Shown here: positions 8,152-16,624 of the stretch, piece by piece | Layout of the letters: each line of letters starts with the position of its first letter | Numbering within the stretch: the first letter of the stretch is position 1 | From: Cryobacterium soli | GTDB taxonomy: Bacteria; Actinomycetota; Actinomycetes; Actinomycetales; Microbacteriaceae | Direction of reading: 5' to 3' | DNA length: 64,000 nt | Assembly (NCBI RefSeq): GCF_003611035.1 | Contig: NZ_CP030033.1 | Location: forward strand, 3,906,001 to 3,970,000 | Notes under the pieces: model-generated | Seen by the model: only the letters and a program-made list of their open reading frames with translations | Told to the model about the DNA's origin: nothing | Database searches by the model: none | Program-made: the position numbers and the translations under genes

Positions 8152-9413
8152 GCGCTCTGGGGCTCCGTGCTCTCGAGGGGGAGGGTGGACGAGTGGATGC
8201 GGCCGGACTGCACGATCAGCCGCATCGCGCCGGGTTCGGCCAGGGCGTTGAGCTGGGCAAGCGGATCGACCAGAGTTGCCACCAGATCGGCCCTTTTACC
8301 CGGCTCGATGGTGCCGACTTCGTCCAGTATGCCGCTCATGCGGGCGGCGGACGACGTGCCGGCCAGGATCGCCTGCATCGGGGTGAGGCCGAACTCCACG
8401 AGCAGGGCTAGTTCGCGCAGATTGGCGCCGTGCTCCACGATGCCGGCGTCGGTGCCGAGCGCCACATTCACGCCGGCACGGATGGCGGCGCCGACCCGTT
8501 CACGGGCGTTCTGCACCGTGCGGCGACGTTTGGCCACGGTCCAAGGGGCTGCGGTGGGGGAGACCGGGCGGGTGAGCGTGGACAGGGTGGGTACCAGGAA
8601 GGTGCCCTGCTCGCCCATCAGCTCGATGGTGGCGTCGTCGATGAGGTAGCCGTGCTCGATGCTGCGCACGCCCGCGCGCACGGCCGCGGCGATGCCCGCG
8701 GTGCCGATGGAGTGCGCGGCGACGCCGATGTGGCCGTGCCGGGCGGCCTCCTCCACGACGGCACGGAGCTCGGCCTCGCTCAGGCCGCCGCCCTCCGGGT
8801 TGCTGCGTGGGCTGCCCATGCCGCCCGTGGCGGCCACCTTGATCCAGTCGGCGCCCTCGCGGATCACCTCGCGGGTGAGCCGCACGAAGTCGGCGGGGGA
8901 GTCGCCCACCACTCCGGCGCCGGGGCCGGTGTCCAGCGGGGTGCCGCCCACCGTGCGCCAGTCGCCGTGCCCGCCGCTGACGCTGAGGATGCGGATGGCC
9001 AGTTGCAGCGCCGGCCCGACGATGACGCCGTCGGCGAGGGCATCGCGAAAGCCGGAGTCCGCGCCGGCCAGGTCTCGGGCGCTGGTGACTCCGGCGTCGA
9101 GCGTGGCGCGCAGGGCCGGCACCGCCCGCAGGGTCTTGGCGCTCTCCGGTTCGGTGATGCTCGTGAGGGTGTCGGTGGCGGGGGAGGTGCTCACGTGCAC
9201 GTGGCAGTCGAAGAAGCCCGGCAGCACGGTGTGGCCGGTGCCGTCGAGAACCGTGAGGGCATCCCGGTTGATCACCTGAGGCAGCGGCAGGGAGCCGGTG
9301 GGGGAGATCGACGCGAAGACCCCGTCGGTGACGAGCACATCGAGGGCGGGCCGCGGGGCGCCGCCGAGGCCGTCGATCACGGTGACATTGCGCAGCAGCA
9401 GGCTCGGGGTCAT
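8148..9413 (-). CDS. Metal-dependent amidohydrolase
   Basis: This 421-residue amidohydrolase of the imidazolonepropionase/prolidase-like branch of the superfamily would hydrolyse a C-N bond in a cyclic or linear amide. The metal-binding residues are visible: HxH in FDCHVHV (His71, His73), the bridging-lysine strand DWIKVAATGG, histidines in GVAAHSIG and SIEHGYLID, and the catalytic Asp in LGTDAG. N- and C-terminal beta-sandwich strands (VTVIDGLGG; IEPGKRADLV) complete the fold. It is co-transcribed with the TetR gene and shares a regulatory region with the operon for ABC import and ureido/guanidino breakdown. It may therefore open or trim the imported substrate, but its specificity is not readable. 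Confidence 0.9.
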   Translation of the reverse strand: MTPSLLLRNVTVIDGLGGAPRPALDVLVTDGVFASISPTGSLPLPQVINRDALTVLDGTGHTVLPGFFDCHVHVSTSPATDTLTSITEPESAKTLRAVPALRATLDAGVTSARDLAGADSGFRDALADGVIVGPALQLAIRILSVSGGHGDWRTVGGTPLDTGPGAGVVGDSPADFVRLTREVIREGADWIKVAATGGMGSPRSNPEGGGLSEAELRAVVEEAARHGHIGVAAHSIGTAGIAAAVRAGVRSIEHGYLIDDATIELMGEQGTFLVPTLSTLTRPVSPTAAPWTVAKRRRTVQNARERVGAAIRAGVNVALGTDAGIVEHGANLRELALLVEFGLTPMQAILAGTSSAARMSGILDEVGTIEPGKRADLVATLVDPLAQLNALAEPGAMRLIVQSGRIHSSTLPLESTEPQSA

Positions 9414-9430
9414 GGCCCCAGTCTACCGAA

Positions 9431-9520
9431 TACCTATCGCTGATCGAATTTACGTGATCGAAACATGCGGCAATCAGGCCGAAACAGGGTCGGGATAGTT
9501 TTTGTCAGCGATAGATATTT
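9431..9520. promoter_or_regulatory. Inverted pair of CTATCGCTGA operator sites in the divergent promoter
   Basis: CTATCGCTGA (9434-9443) and its reverse complement TCAGCGATAG (9505-9514) face each other in the 148-bp spacer between the amidohydrolase and the binding-protein genes. Outside the 10-bp match the left copy reads TAC and the right TAT, so the consensus is TAYCTATCGCTGA. The right copy continues into CGATAGATATTT, identical to the site at 6219-6230. A site near each start suits joint repression by the adjacent TetR protein. Confidence 0.65.
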
Positions 9521-9561
9521 AGGTTCCCCCTGGCCCACCCTGTTCCGAGAGGTTCGACCCG

Positions 9562-11178
9562 ATGTCCCCAACTCCCCTCCACCGCCCCGTGCGGTCCGCC
9601 TTCTCCCGCCCCCGCACATCCGTTCTGCTCACCGGCCTCGCCGCCGTCACCGCGATCGCGCTCGCCGGCTGCTCCAGCTCCAGCTCGACCGACAGCTTCG
9701 GCTCCGACGCATCCGACAGCCTCACCGTCGTGATCACCCAGACCTACACCACCCCGCCCGACCCCGACACGAACTACGACGGCCCGGGCCTGAACATCAT
9801 CGAGAGCACCTACGAGGGGCTCGTCGCCTACCAGGACGGCTCGGACACCGCCGAGATCGTGCCCGAACTCGCCACCGACTGGACTCTCTCCGACGACGGC
9901 CTCACCTACACCTTCACCCTGCGCGAGGGCGTCACCTTCCACGACGGCACCGAATTCACCGCCGAGGCCGTGGTGGCTTCGTTCGAGCGTCGCACCGCCG
10001 TCGACGGCGGCCCGGCCTACATGGTCGGCGACGTCACGGCCGTCACCCCGGTCGACGACTACACGGTCGACGTGACCCTCGCCGCACCGAACTCGGCGTT
10101 CGTGGACTACCTCGCCTCGCCGTTCGGCCTCAAGATGGTCAGCCCCACCGTGCTCACCGAGGAGGCCGGCGACGACTTCGCGCAGACCTACCTCACCACG
10201 CACGACGCCGGCACCGGCCCCTACGAACTGACGGATGTCGAAACCGGCGTCTCATACACGCTCACCGCCGCCGACGACTATTGGGGCGACACCCCCGAGT
10301 TCAGCACCGTGAACATCGAGATCAGCGACAACGCCTCGGCCGCCCAGCTGCGCCTGGAGCGCGGCGAGATCGACGCGATCCTCGGCAACCTGAACAAGAC
10401 CACCTTCGCGTCGCTGGCGAGCAACGACGAGCTCGACGCGTCGACGTTCCCCAACTTCACCACCCAGATGGTCTACGTGAACCCGGCCTCCGCCATCTTC
10501 ACCACGCTGGAGGACCGCACCGCACTGTTCGCGGGCCTCGACACCGAGACCATCATCGACGCGTCGATGGGCGAGCTCGAGGTGCCCACCAGTCAGCTGT
10601 TCCCGGCCGGCATGCTCGACGCCGCAGCGGATGACCAGGGTGTCACCTATGACCCCGCGGCCCTGCAGGGCATCGTGGATTCCGGGATCGCCGCAGGAAA
10701 GACCATCCGCATCGGCTACCCGGCGTCGAGCTCCGACGCCGCGGCCGTGGCCCAGGAGATGGGCGCCACGCTCAGCTCCGCCGGCCTGCCCGCCGAGGCC
10801 GTGTCGCTCGGCAGCGGATCGGTGTACTCCCTGACCGACGACCTGGCCGCAGCCCCCGACCTGGTGATCATGGCCGCGTTCCCCGACGCCGGCCACGTGG
10901 ACGCCTGGGCCCGCATCATCTACACGCCCACCGGTGGCCTCGACGTGCTGGGCGCCGAGGTGCCCGGCCTGAACGACGACCTCGACGCGGCCCTGGCCAC
11001 GGAGGGCAACGACGCGTACGCCGCCATCGCCCAGAAGATCATCGCGGCCAAGTACTGGTTCTCGATCGGCTCGCTGCAGACCACGACCATCGCCCGCACC
11101 GGTCTGACCGGCCTGGACGACGCCCGCAACCTGCTCGAGTACAACGTGCTGCACTTCGCAGCGCTCGGCAACGAGTAG
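9562..11178 (+). CDS. ABC transporter substrate-binding lipoprotein, family 5 (Dpp/Opp type)
   Basis: This 538-residue extracellular solute-binding protein of family 5 has a signal peptide ending in the lipobox LAGC (about residues 33-36) and a Ser-rich linker. It then carries family features such as YEGLVAYQDGSD, the segment LREGVTFHDGTEFTAEAVV and the later TGPYELTDVE. Members bind peptides, nickel, opines or other small polar compounds for import. It is the first gene of the operon: fused ATPase, two permeases, then catabolic enzymes. By context it should deliver a nitrogen-rich substrate such as a guanidino or ureido compound. The start ATG follows GAGAGG at a good distance. Confidence 0.92.
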   Translation: MSPTPLHRPVRSAFSRPRTSVLLTGLAAVTAIALAGCSSSSSTDSFGSDASDSLTVVITQTYTTPPDPDTNYDGPGLNIIESTYEGLVAYQDGSDTAEIVPELATDWTLSDDGLTYTFTLREGVTFHDGTEFTAEAVVASFERRTAVDGGPAYMVGDVTAVTPVDDYTVDVTLAAPNSAFVDYLASPFGLKMVSPTVLTEEAGDDFAQTYLTTHDAGTGPYELTDVETGVSYTLTAADDYWGDTPEFSTVNIEISDNASAAQLRLERGEIDAILGNLNKTTFASLASNDELDASTFPNFTTQMVYVNPASAIFTTLEDRTALFAGLDTETIIDASMGELEVPTSQLFPAGMLDAAADDQGVTYDPAALQGIVDSGIAAGKTIRIGYPASSSDAAAVAQEMGATLSSAGLPAEAVSLGSGSVYSLTDDLAAAPDLVIMAAFPDAGHVDAWARIIYTPTGGLDVLGAEVPGLNDDLDAALATEGNDAYAAIAQKIIAAKYWFSIGSLQTTTIARTGLTGLDDARNLLEYNVLHFAALGNE

Positions 11179-11257
11179 TAGCACCCACCCGGCCGGCGGC
11201 GGCTCTCCCGAGCCCCGCCGGCCACCCCTCTCCAGCCCCCGAACCCCCGAGGCGAAC

Positions 11258-13042
11258 ATGACCTTCCCCACTGCACAGACCGGAGCGGCCCAGCCCGGCA
11301 CAGCACAGCCCGGCTCCGGCGCCGACGCGTCCGACGCATCCTCCCCCGTCGCCCGCGTTCGCGACCTGCGCATCACCCTGCACCGTGAGGGCGCGGCCAT
11401 CGAGGCCGTGCGCGGCGTGAGCTTCGACGTGATGCCCGGCGAGATCCTCGGCCTGGTCGGCGAATCCGGCTCCGGCAAGAGCGTGCTGGGCCTGAGCATG
11501 ATGGGGCTGCTGCCCGACTACGCCAAGCCGAAGGTCACCGGCTCGATCCAGATTCAGGGCACCGACATCGTGGGCACCACCGCCGAAGCCGACCGGCTCG
11601 TGCGCAAGGAACACATCGGCGCCGTCTTCCAGGACCCGATGACGTCCCTGGATCCCACCATGACCATCGGGCACCAGCTCGCCGAGGTCGCCCGCGACAA
11701 GGCCCATGTGCTCGCGCTGCTGGCGGATGTGGGCATCCCCGACCCGGCCACCCGGCTCGGCGCCTACCCGCACCAGCTCAGTGGGGGCCTCCGCCAACGG
11801 GTGATGATCGCCCTCGCCCTGGCCCGCAACCCGTCGCTGATCATCGCCGACGAACCCACCACGGCGCTCGACGTGACGGTGCAGGCGCAGATCCTCGACC
11901 TGCTGCTCACCCTGCGCGACGAACACGGCTGCAGCGTCATCTTCGTCACCCACGACCTCGGCGTGGCCGCGCAGATCAGCGACCGCATCGCCGTGATGTA
12001 CCGCGGCGAGATCGTCGAATCCGGCACGGTCACCAGCGTGCTCGGCACGCCCCAGCACGACTACACCAAGGGTCTGTTGGCCTCCCGCATCGACCTGAAC
12101 ACCCCCACCGACCGGCCCATCGTGAGCGCCCACGGCGCCGGCGCGGCCGACCACCTGCCCGATCGCTGGCCCGCCGTGATCCCCGGCGGCCCGGCCGTGA
12201 CCATCACGGATGTGCGCCGCAGCTTCGTCAGCGGCCCGCTCTGGAAGCGCCGCAGCCTCGACGCCGTCCGAGGCGTCAGCCTCACCATCGCGCAGGGTGA
12301 GTCGGTCGCACTCGTGGGGGAGAGCGGCTGCGGCAAGTCCACCCTGCTGCGCATGGTCGCAGGCCTCGACACCCCCACCTCCGGCACCGTCACCGTAGCC
12401 GGCACGACCCGCCCGCAGATGGTGTTCCAGGACGCAGGGTCCTCGCTCACCCCGTGGCTGAGCGTGGGCGAACTGCTCCGCGAACGCCTCACCGCCACCA
12501 CCCCGGGCCTCACCCGCACCCAGGTGCGCGACCGCATCGAGGAGGCCCTTGAGCGCGTGGGCCTGCCCGCCGACGTGGCCCGGGTGCGCGGCGACAGCCT
12601 CTCCGGCGGCCAGCGCCAGCGCGTGGCCATCGCCCGCGCCGTGATCGTGCCGCCCGCCGTGCTGCTCTGCGACGAACCCACCAGCGCCCTGGACGTGTCC
12701 CTGGCCGCCACCGTGCTCAACCTGCTCGGTCGGCTGCGCCGGGAACTGAACATGTCGCTGCTCTTCGTCACCCACGACCTCGCCGCCGCCCGCGTCATCT
12801 CCGACCGCATCGCCGTGATGAACCGCGGCGAGATCGTGGAGCTCGGCGCCGCGTCCGAGGTGTGCGCCAACCCGATCAAGCCGTACACCCGGTCGCTGCT
12901 CGCGGCGATTCCCGGCCAGCACCTGCGAGTGGCGCCGCAACGGCCGCCCACCAGCACCATCCCCACGGTCACGACTGCCGACACCTTCGACATCGACCTG
13001 GATCTCGACCTCGACCTCGACCTCGGAGAGGCCCGCGCATGA
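11258..13042 (+). CDS. Fused double ABC ATPase (DppD-DppF-like)
   Basis: This 594-residue cytoplasmic ATPase carries two complete nucleotide-binding domains in one chain. Domain 1 has Walker A GESGSGKS, signature LSGGLRQR and Walker B LIIADEP. Domain 2 (from about residue 305) has Walker A GESGCGKS, signature LSGGQRQR and Walker B VLLCDEP. The peptide transporter family usually has two separate ATPases; fused versions are common in Actinobacteria. The C-terminus is odd: a run of alternating Asp-Leu (DIDLDLDLDLDLGEARA) encoded by GACCTC-like hexamers, probably from slippage. Its stop overlaps the next start (ATGA, 13039-13042), so it is translationally coupled to the permease. Confidence 0.93.
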   Translation: MTFPTAQTGAAQPGTAQPGSGADASDASSPVARVRDLRITLHREGAAIEAVRGVSFDVMPGEILGLVGESGSGKSVLGLSMMGLLPDYAKPKVTGSIQIQGTDIVGTTAEADRLVRKEHIGAVFQDPMTSLDPTMTIGHQLAEVARDKAHVLALLADVGIPDPATRLGAYPHQLSGGLRQRVMIALALARNPSLIIADEPTTALDVTVQAQILDLLLTLRDEHGCSVIFVTHDLGVAAQISDRIAVMYRGEIVESGTVTSVLGTPQHDYTKGLLASRIDLNTPTDRPIVSAHGAGAADHLPDRWPAVIPGGPAVTITDVRRSFVSGPLWKRRSLDAVRGVSLTIAQGESVALVGESGCGKSTLLRMVAGLDTPTSGTVTVAGTTRPQMVFQDAGSSLTPWLSVGELLRERLTATTPGLTRTQVRDRIEEALERVGLPADVARVRGDSLSGGQRQRVAIARAVIVPPAVLLCDEPTSALDVSLAATVLNLLGRLRRELNMSLLFVTHDLAAARVISDRIAVMNRGEIVELGAASEVCANPIKPYTRSLLAAIPGQHLRVAPQRPPTSTIPTVTTADTFDIDLDLDLDLDLGEARA

Positions 13043-13920
13043 GCGTTTTCGCCCCCACGCCCACCCGAGCCCTGCCCGGCCGTGGCGCCCGCAAGTTCCA
13101 GCGGGTCACCGCGCTGCGGCACCGCTCCACGATCGTGAACCTCATCGGCCTCACCGGCCTGGTGCTGCTGGTGCTCCTGGCCCTGCTCGCCCCGGTGCTC
13201 GCGCCCTACAGCCCGATCCTGCGCGCCGGTACCCCATTCCAGCCGCCGCTCAGCCCCGGCTTCCTGCTCGGCACGGATGCCCTCGGCTACGACATCTTCT
13301 CCCGTCTGCTCTTCGGCCTGCGCGCCAGCATCACCGCCGCGGCCATCGTGATCGCCTCCGGCGTGATCATCGGCGGCCTCGTCGGTGTCGTCGCCGGCGC
13401 CCTCGGCGGCTGGGCGGACGGCCTGCTCATGCGGGTCACCGACCTGTTCCTCGCCCTGCCGGGCATCCTCATCGCCATGGTCGTGGCTGCGGCCCTCGGC
13501 GCCAGCTTCACCAGCTCGCTGATCGGCGTGGCCGTGGTGTGGTGGCCGATGTACGCCCGGCTGGTGCGCGGCGAGGTGCGCTCCTGGGCGGCCCGGCCGC
13601 ACCTGGAGGCCGCGACCCTGGCCGGCGTGGGCTGGAGCCGCCGAGTGGCCCGGCACCTGCTGCCCGGCGTCACCTCCACAGTGGTGATCGCGGCGAGCCT
13701 GGACGTGGGCGGCCTCGTGGTGGCCATGTCGGGCCTGTCCTTCATCGGCCTCTCCTCGCCGGCCCCGGCGCCCGAGCTCGGCGCCATGGCCGCCCAGGGC
13801 ATGCAGTACCTGCTGCAGTTCTGGTGGGTGCCCGTGGTGCCGGGACTTGCCGTGATGCTGCTGGCCCTCTGCGCCAACCTCGCCGGCGACGGCATCCGCG
13901 ACCTGCTGGCCCGCCGATGA
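13039..13920 (+). CDS. ABC transporter permease (DppC type)
   Basis: This 293-residue inner-membrane permease has a cytoplasmic N-terminus and a first helix at about residues 36-57. The DppC/OppC signature GTDALGYDIFSRLLFG sits near residues 80-95, and an EAA-like loop (EAATLAGVGWSRRVARHLLP) contacts the ATPase. About six transmembrane helices are visible. The ATG overlaps the stop of the fused ATPase. With the second permease encoded from 13973 it forms the translocation channel of the importer. The RxLFG and EAA motifs make the family assignment firm; the substrate is given only by context. Confidence 0.92.
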   Translation: MSVFAPTPTRALPGRGARKFQRVTALRHRSTIVNLIGLTGLVLLVLLALLAPVLAPYSPILRAGTPFQPPLSPGFLLGTDALGYDIFSRLLFGLRASITAAAIVIASGVIIGGLVGVVAGALGGWADGLLMRVTDLFLALPGILIAMVVAAALGASFTSSLIGVAVVWWPMYARLVRGEVRSWAARPHLEAATLAGVGWSRRVARHLLPGVTSTVVIAASLDVGGLVVAMSGLSFIGLSSPAPAPELGAMAAQGMQYLLQFWWVPVVPGLAVMLLALCANLAGDGIRDLLARR

Positions 13921-13972
13921 CCCCCGCATCCGCCCCCGCCCTTCACTCACCAACTTCAGAACGGATGCCGAC

Positions 13973-14971
13973 ATGCTGATGTTCATCCTTAAGCGCATCG
14001 TCGCCATGGCCGGCGTGCTCCTGGCCCTCACCGTGGCCCTGTTCACCCTGCAGGAGCTCAGCGGGGTCGACCCGGCCAAGGCCTACGTGGGCGCCAACGC
14101 CTCGGCCGAGGCCCTCGAACGGGCCCGCGAACGCCTGGGCCTCGACCAGAGCGCCATCGTGCGGTACTTCGACTACCTCGGCGGCCTGCTGCACGGCGAC
14201 CTGCAGAACTCGCTGCGCACCCGCACCCCGGTCGCCGACGGCCTGGCCGCGGCGTTCCCGGCCACGCTCGAACTGGCGCTGTGGACCCTGGGCTTCGCGC
14301 TCATTCTCGGCGCGTTCTTCGCCCTGCTCACCGTGGTGCGCTGGAAGGGCGCCGCCGTGGTGCGGTTCGTGCTGCTCTCCGGAGCCGCAGCGCCCACCTT
14401 CCTGCTCGCCATGGTGGGGCTGCTCGTGTTCTACGGGTCGCTCGGCCTTATCCCCGCCGGCGGCCGGTCCAGCTTCAGCGGCGGCTCATCCAGCCCCACC
14501 GGCCTGCTCGTGCTCGACGCGCTGCTGGCCGGGCGCATGGACGTGGCCGGCGACGCAGTGTGGCATCTGCTCTTGCCCGCCGCCTGCGCTGCGATCAGCC
14601 CGGCGGTGGCCATCGGCCGGGTGCTCGTGGACGGCCTCAAGGTCAACCTCGGCTCCGACCACGCCCGCACCGCCCGCTCGGCCGGCATGAAGGAGTCCGC
14701 CGTGCTCGTACGGCACGCGCTGCGCAACTCCCTCGGCGCCACCCTCTCGATGATCGGCATCCAGACCGGGCTGCTGCTCGGCGGGCTCGTGGTGGTGGAG
14801 AAGATCACCGGCTGGCCGGGCCTCGGCAGCTACCTGGAGAAGTCGGTCAACGTGAGCGACTTCCCCGGCATCGCCGGCGTCGCCCTGCTGCTCGGCATCA
14901 CCTACGTGCTGCTGAACACCATCGTCGACGTGCTGCAGGTCGTGGCCGACCGGCGTATCTCCCTCACCTGA
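13973..14971 (+). CDS. ABC transporter permease (DppB type)
   Basis: This 332-residue inner-membrane permease of the DppB/OppB branch starts with the canonical helix LKRIVAMAGVLLALTVALF. A periplasmic loop follows with LGLDQSAIVRYFDYLGGLLHGDL, then further helices and an EAA loop (ARTARSAGMKESAVLVRHAL). The C-terminal KITGWPGLGSYL stretch is typical of the branch. The order is reversed (DppC before DppB) compared with the E. coli dpp operon. The gene starts 52 bp after the DppC-type gene. It pairs with that permease and the fused ATPase. Confidence 0.92.
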   Translation: MLMFILKRIVAMAGVLLALTVALFTLQELSGVDPAKAYVGANASAEALERARERLGLDQSAIVRYFDYLGGLLHGDLQNSLRTRTPVADGLAAAFPATLELALWTLGFALILGAFFALLTVVRWKGAAVVRFVLLSGAAAPTFLLAMVGLLVFYGSLGLIPAGGRSSFSGGSSSPTGLLVLDALLAGRMDVAGDAVWHLLLPAACAAISPAVAIGRVLVDGLKVNLGSDHARTARSAGMKESAVLVRHALRNSLGATLSMIGIQTGLLLGGLVVVEKITGWPGLGSYLEKSVNVSDFPGIAGVALLLGITYVLLNTIVDVLQVVADRRISLT

Positions 14972-15092
14972 CCCGCGGATGCGGCCGGCCGGGTCGCATC
15001 CGCCCCCAACCTTCACCCCCGACCGGCGCTGCTGCCGGCTTGTTCGAACTGCCCCGGCGGGCCCTGCGCCCGCCACCACGAAAGGAACCACC

Positions 15093-15749
15093 ATGACTGC
15101 CGCCGAGACTCTAGACATCGTCGGAAACACCGTGCTCATCGTCGTCGACATCCAGGGCGGCGAGATTCCCCGCGAGGACTCCCGCACCGAGATCCCCTAC
15201 ATGGGCGGCCGCACCGAACGGGCCCCGCGGGTGCGTGAAGTGATCCGGCACTGCCGGGAGAAGGGCATCCCGGTGGTGTTCATCCAGGAGGTGCACAAGC
15301 CGTCGCTCGTCGACATCGGCCGTGAGCTCGACGGCTCCGAGGGCCCGCACTGCCTCGAGGGCTGGGAAGAGACCGAGCTGGCCCCGGGCATCGACCCGCG
15401 CCCCGAGGAATTCCTGATCAAGAAGCGCCGCTACTCCGCGTTCTTCGGCACCGAGCTGGAGATCGTGCTCAAGGGCTACAAGGCCGAGACCCTGCTGCTC
15501 GTCGGCGGCCTCACCGACGTCTGCGTGCACTACACCGCGGTGGATGCGCACCAGCACGACTACCGCTTCCGGGTGCTCACCGACTGCGTCGGCGGCTCCA
15601 CCCAGCAGGCGCACGACAACGCCCTGCAGGCCATGCACTACCTGCAGCGCGACGCCCTTGTCACCGCCGCGCAGACCAACGCCTGGCTGGCCACCCTGCC
15701 CACCCCGGAGCCGGTGAACCCCGTGCACGAACTGGTGCGCAACGCGTGA
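15093..15749 (+). CDS. Isochorismatase-like cysteine hydrolase (guanylurea/biuret hydrolase candidate)
   Basis: This 218-residue cytoplasmic hydrolase of the isochorismatase/nicotinamidase superfamily has the D-K-C triad visible as Asp19 (IVVDIQGG), Lys111 (KKRRYSAFFGT) and Cys144 (GGLTDVCVHYTAVDAHQHDY). Members in this kind of setting release ammonia from biuret, triuret, guanylurea or N-carbamoyl compounds. The start ATG follows GAAAGGA at 7 nt. Its stop overlaps the next gene (GTGA), so it is coupled to the two DUF1989 proteins and allophanate hydrolase. With those partners and no carboxylase, hydrolysis of guanylurea to carboxyguanidine plus ammonia is the best-fitting role. Biuret hydrolase is the main alternative, but it would leave the DUF1989 pair unexplained. 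Confidence 0.8.
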   Translation: MTAAETLDIVGNTVLIVVDIQGGEIPREDSRTEIPYMGGRTERAPRVREVIRHCREKGIPVVFIQEVHKPSLVDIGRELDGSEGPHCLEGWEETELAPGIDPRPEEFLIKKRRYSAFFGTELEIVLKGYKAETLLLVGGLTDVCVHYTAVDAHQHDYRFRVLTDCVGGSTQQAHDNALQAMHYLQRDALVTAAQTNAWLATLPTPEPVNPVHELVRNA

Positions 15750-16624
15750 GCGAGACCACTGAGCTGACCTCTGCTACCGCGGCAACGGCAGTCTCGGCGT
15801 CGACGGCCTCACCCGCCGGCGCCCGGGCGCACGCCCGAGCGCAGGGCGGCACGCGGGTCACGACCATGCCCACCGTTCCGGCCGCCACGGCCGGCGGCTG
15901 GCCCGCCGGGCTCGCCGAGGACGACCGCTTCGTCGCCGAGACGGTTGCGGGCGGCAACTACACGACCCTCGCCGTGCAACGCGGCACGATCGTGGAGTTC
16001 ACCGACCTCGACGGCGACGCCTGCGCGCACCTGGCGATCTTCAACCAGGCGCAACTCGACGAACGCCTCAACGTCGCCGACACCGTGAAGATCCAGTGGC
16101 AGGCCTACCTCGGCGAGGGTGCCATGCTGCTCTCCGACCGCGGCCGGGTGCTCGCCACCATCGTGTCGGACAACTCCGGCACCCACGACACCTTCGCGGG
16201 CACCTCCACCCGCGCGGTGAACGAGGCCCGCTACGGCGACGGCTCCGCGCACAGCGGCACCCCCGCCGGCCGCGAACTGTTGATCCTCGGCGCCGCCAAG
16301 CACGGCCTCACCCCGCGCGACCTGCCGCCTACCGTCGCCCTGTTCCAGGGCGTGCGGGTGGCGGAGGACGGCGCGCTGGTGTTCACCGGCTCCACCGGCC
16401 CCGGCGCCGTCGTGCGGCTGCGATTCGAGCTGCCCGCCGTGCTGCTCGTGGCCAATGTGCCCTCCCCGGTGGACCCGCGACCGGAGTACACCAGCACGCC
16501 GGTGCGCATCCGGGCCTGGCGTGGCGAGGCCGCGAACCTCCAGTCGCCCGAGGCCACCGCAACCCCCGAGGCCGCCCGCGCCTTCGGCAACACCATTGAC
16601 TACGCCAGAACGAGAGGACTGTGA
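15746..16624 (+). CDS. DUF1989 protein, urea-carboxylase-associated type 1 (carboxyguanidine deiminase subunit candidate)
   Basis: This 292-residue DUF1989 protein begins with an Ala/Thr-rich N-terminus of about 55 residues that is not part of the domain. The conserved core includes FTDLDGDACAHLAIFN, ERLNVADTVKIQWQAYL, LSDRGRVLATIVSD, HDTFAGTSTRAVNEARYG and a C-terminal SPVDPRPEYTSTPVRI. In guanidine-degrading bacteria two such paralogues form the carboxyguanidine deiminase that makes allophanate. The GTG start overlaps the preceding stop (GTGA), and the 3' end overlaps the next start (16621-16624). It most resembles the UAAP1 branch; which of CgdA or CgdB it corresponds to I cannot say. Confidence 0.83.
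   Translation: MSETTELTSATAATAVSASTASPAGARAHARAQGGTRVTTMPTVPAATAGGWPAGLAEDDRFVAETVAGGNYTTLAVQRGTIVEFTDLDGDACAHLAIFNQAQLDERLNVADTVKIQWQAYLGEGAMLLSDRGRVLATIVSDNSGTHDTFAGTSTRAVNEARYGDGSAHSGTPAGRELLILGAAKHGLTPRDLPPTVALFQGVRVAEDGALVFTGSTGPGAVVRLRFELPAVLLVANVPSPVDPRPEYTSTPVRIRAWRGEAANLQSPEATATPEAARAFGNTIDYARTRGL

Noticed and set aside
10252..12940. Very long open frames antisense to the ABC operon (e.g. 11039-12940 minus)
   Set aside because: These are mirror frames caused by high GC3; they lack domains and ribosome sites, while the plus-strand genes have full family motifs.
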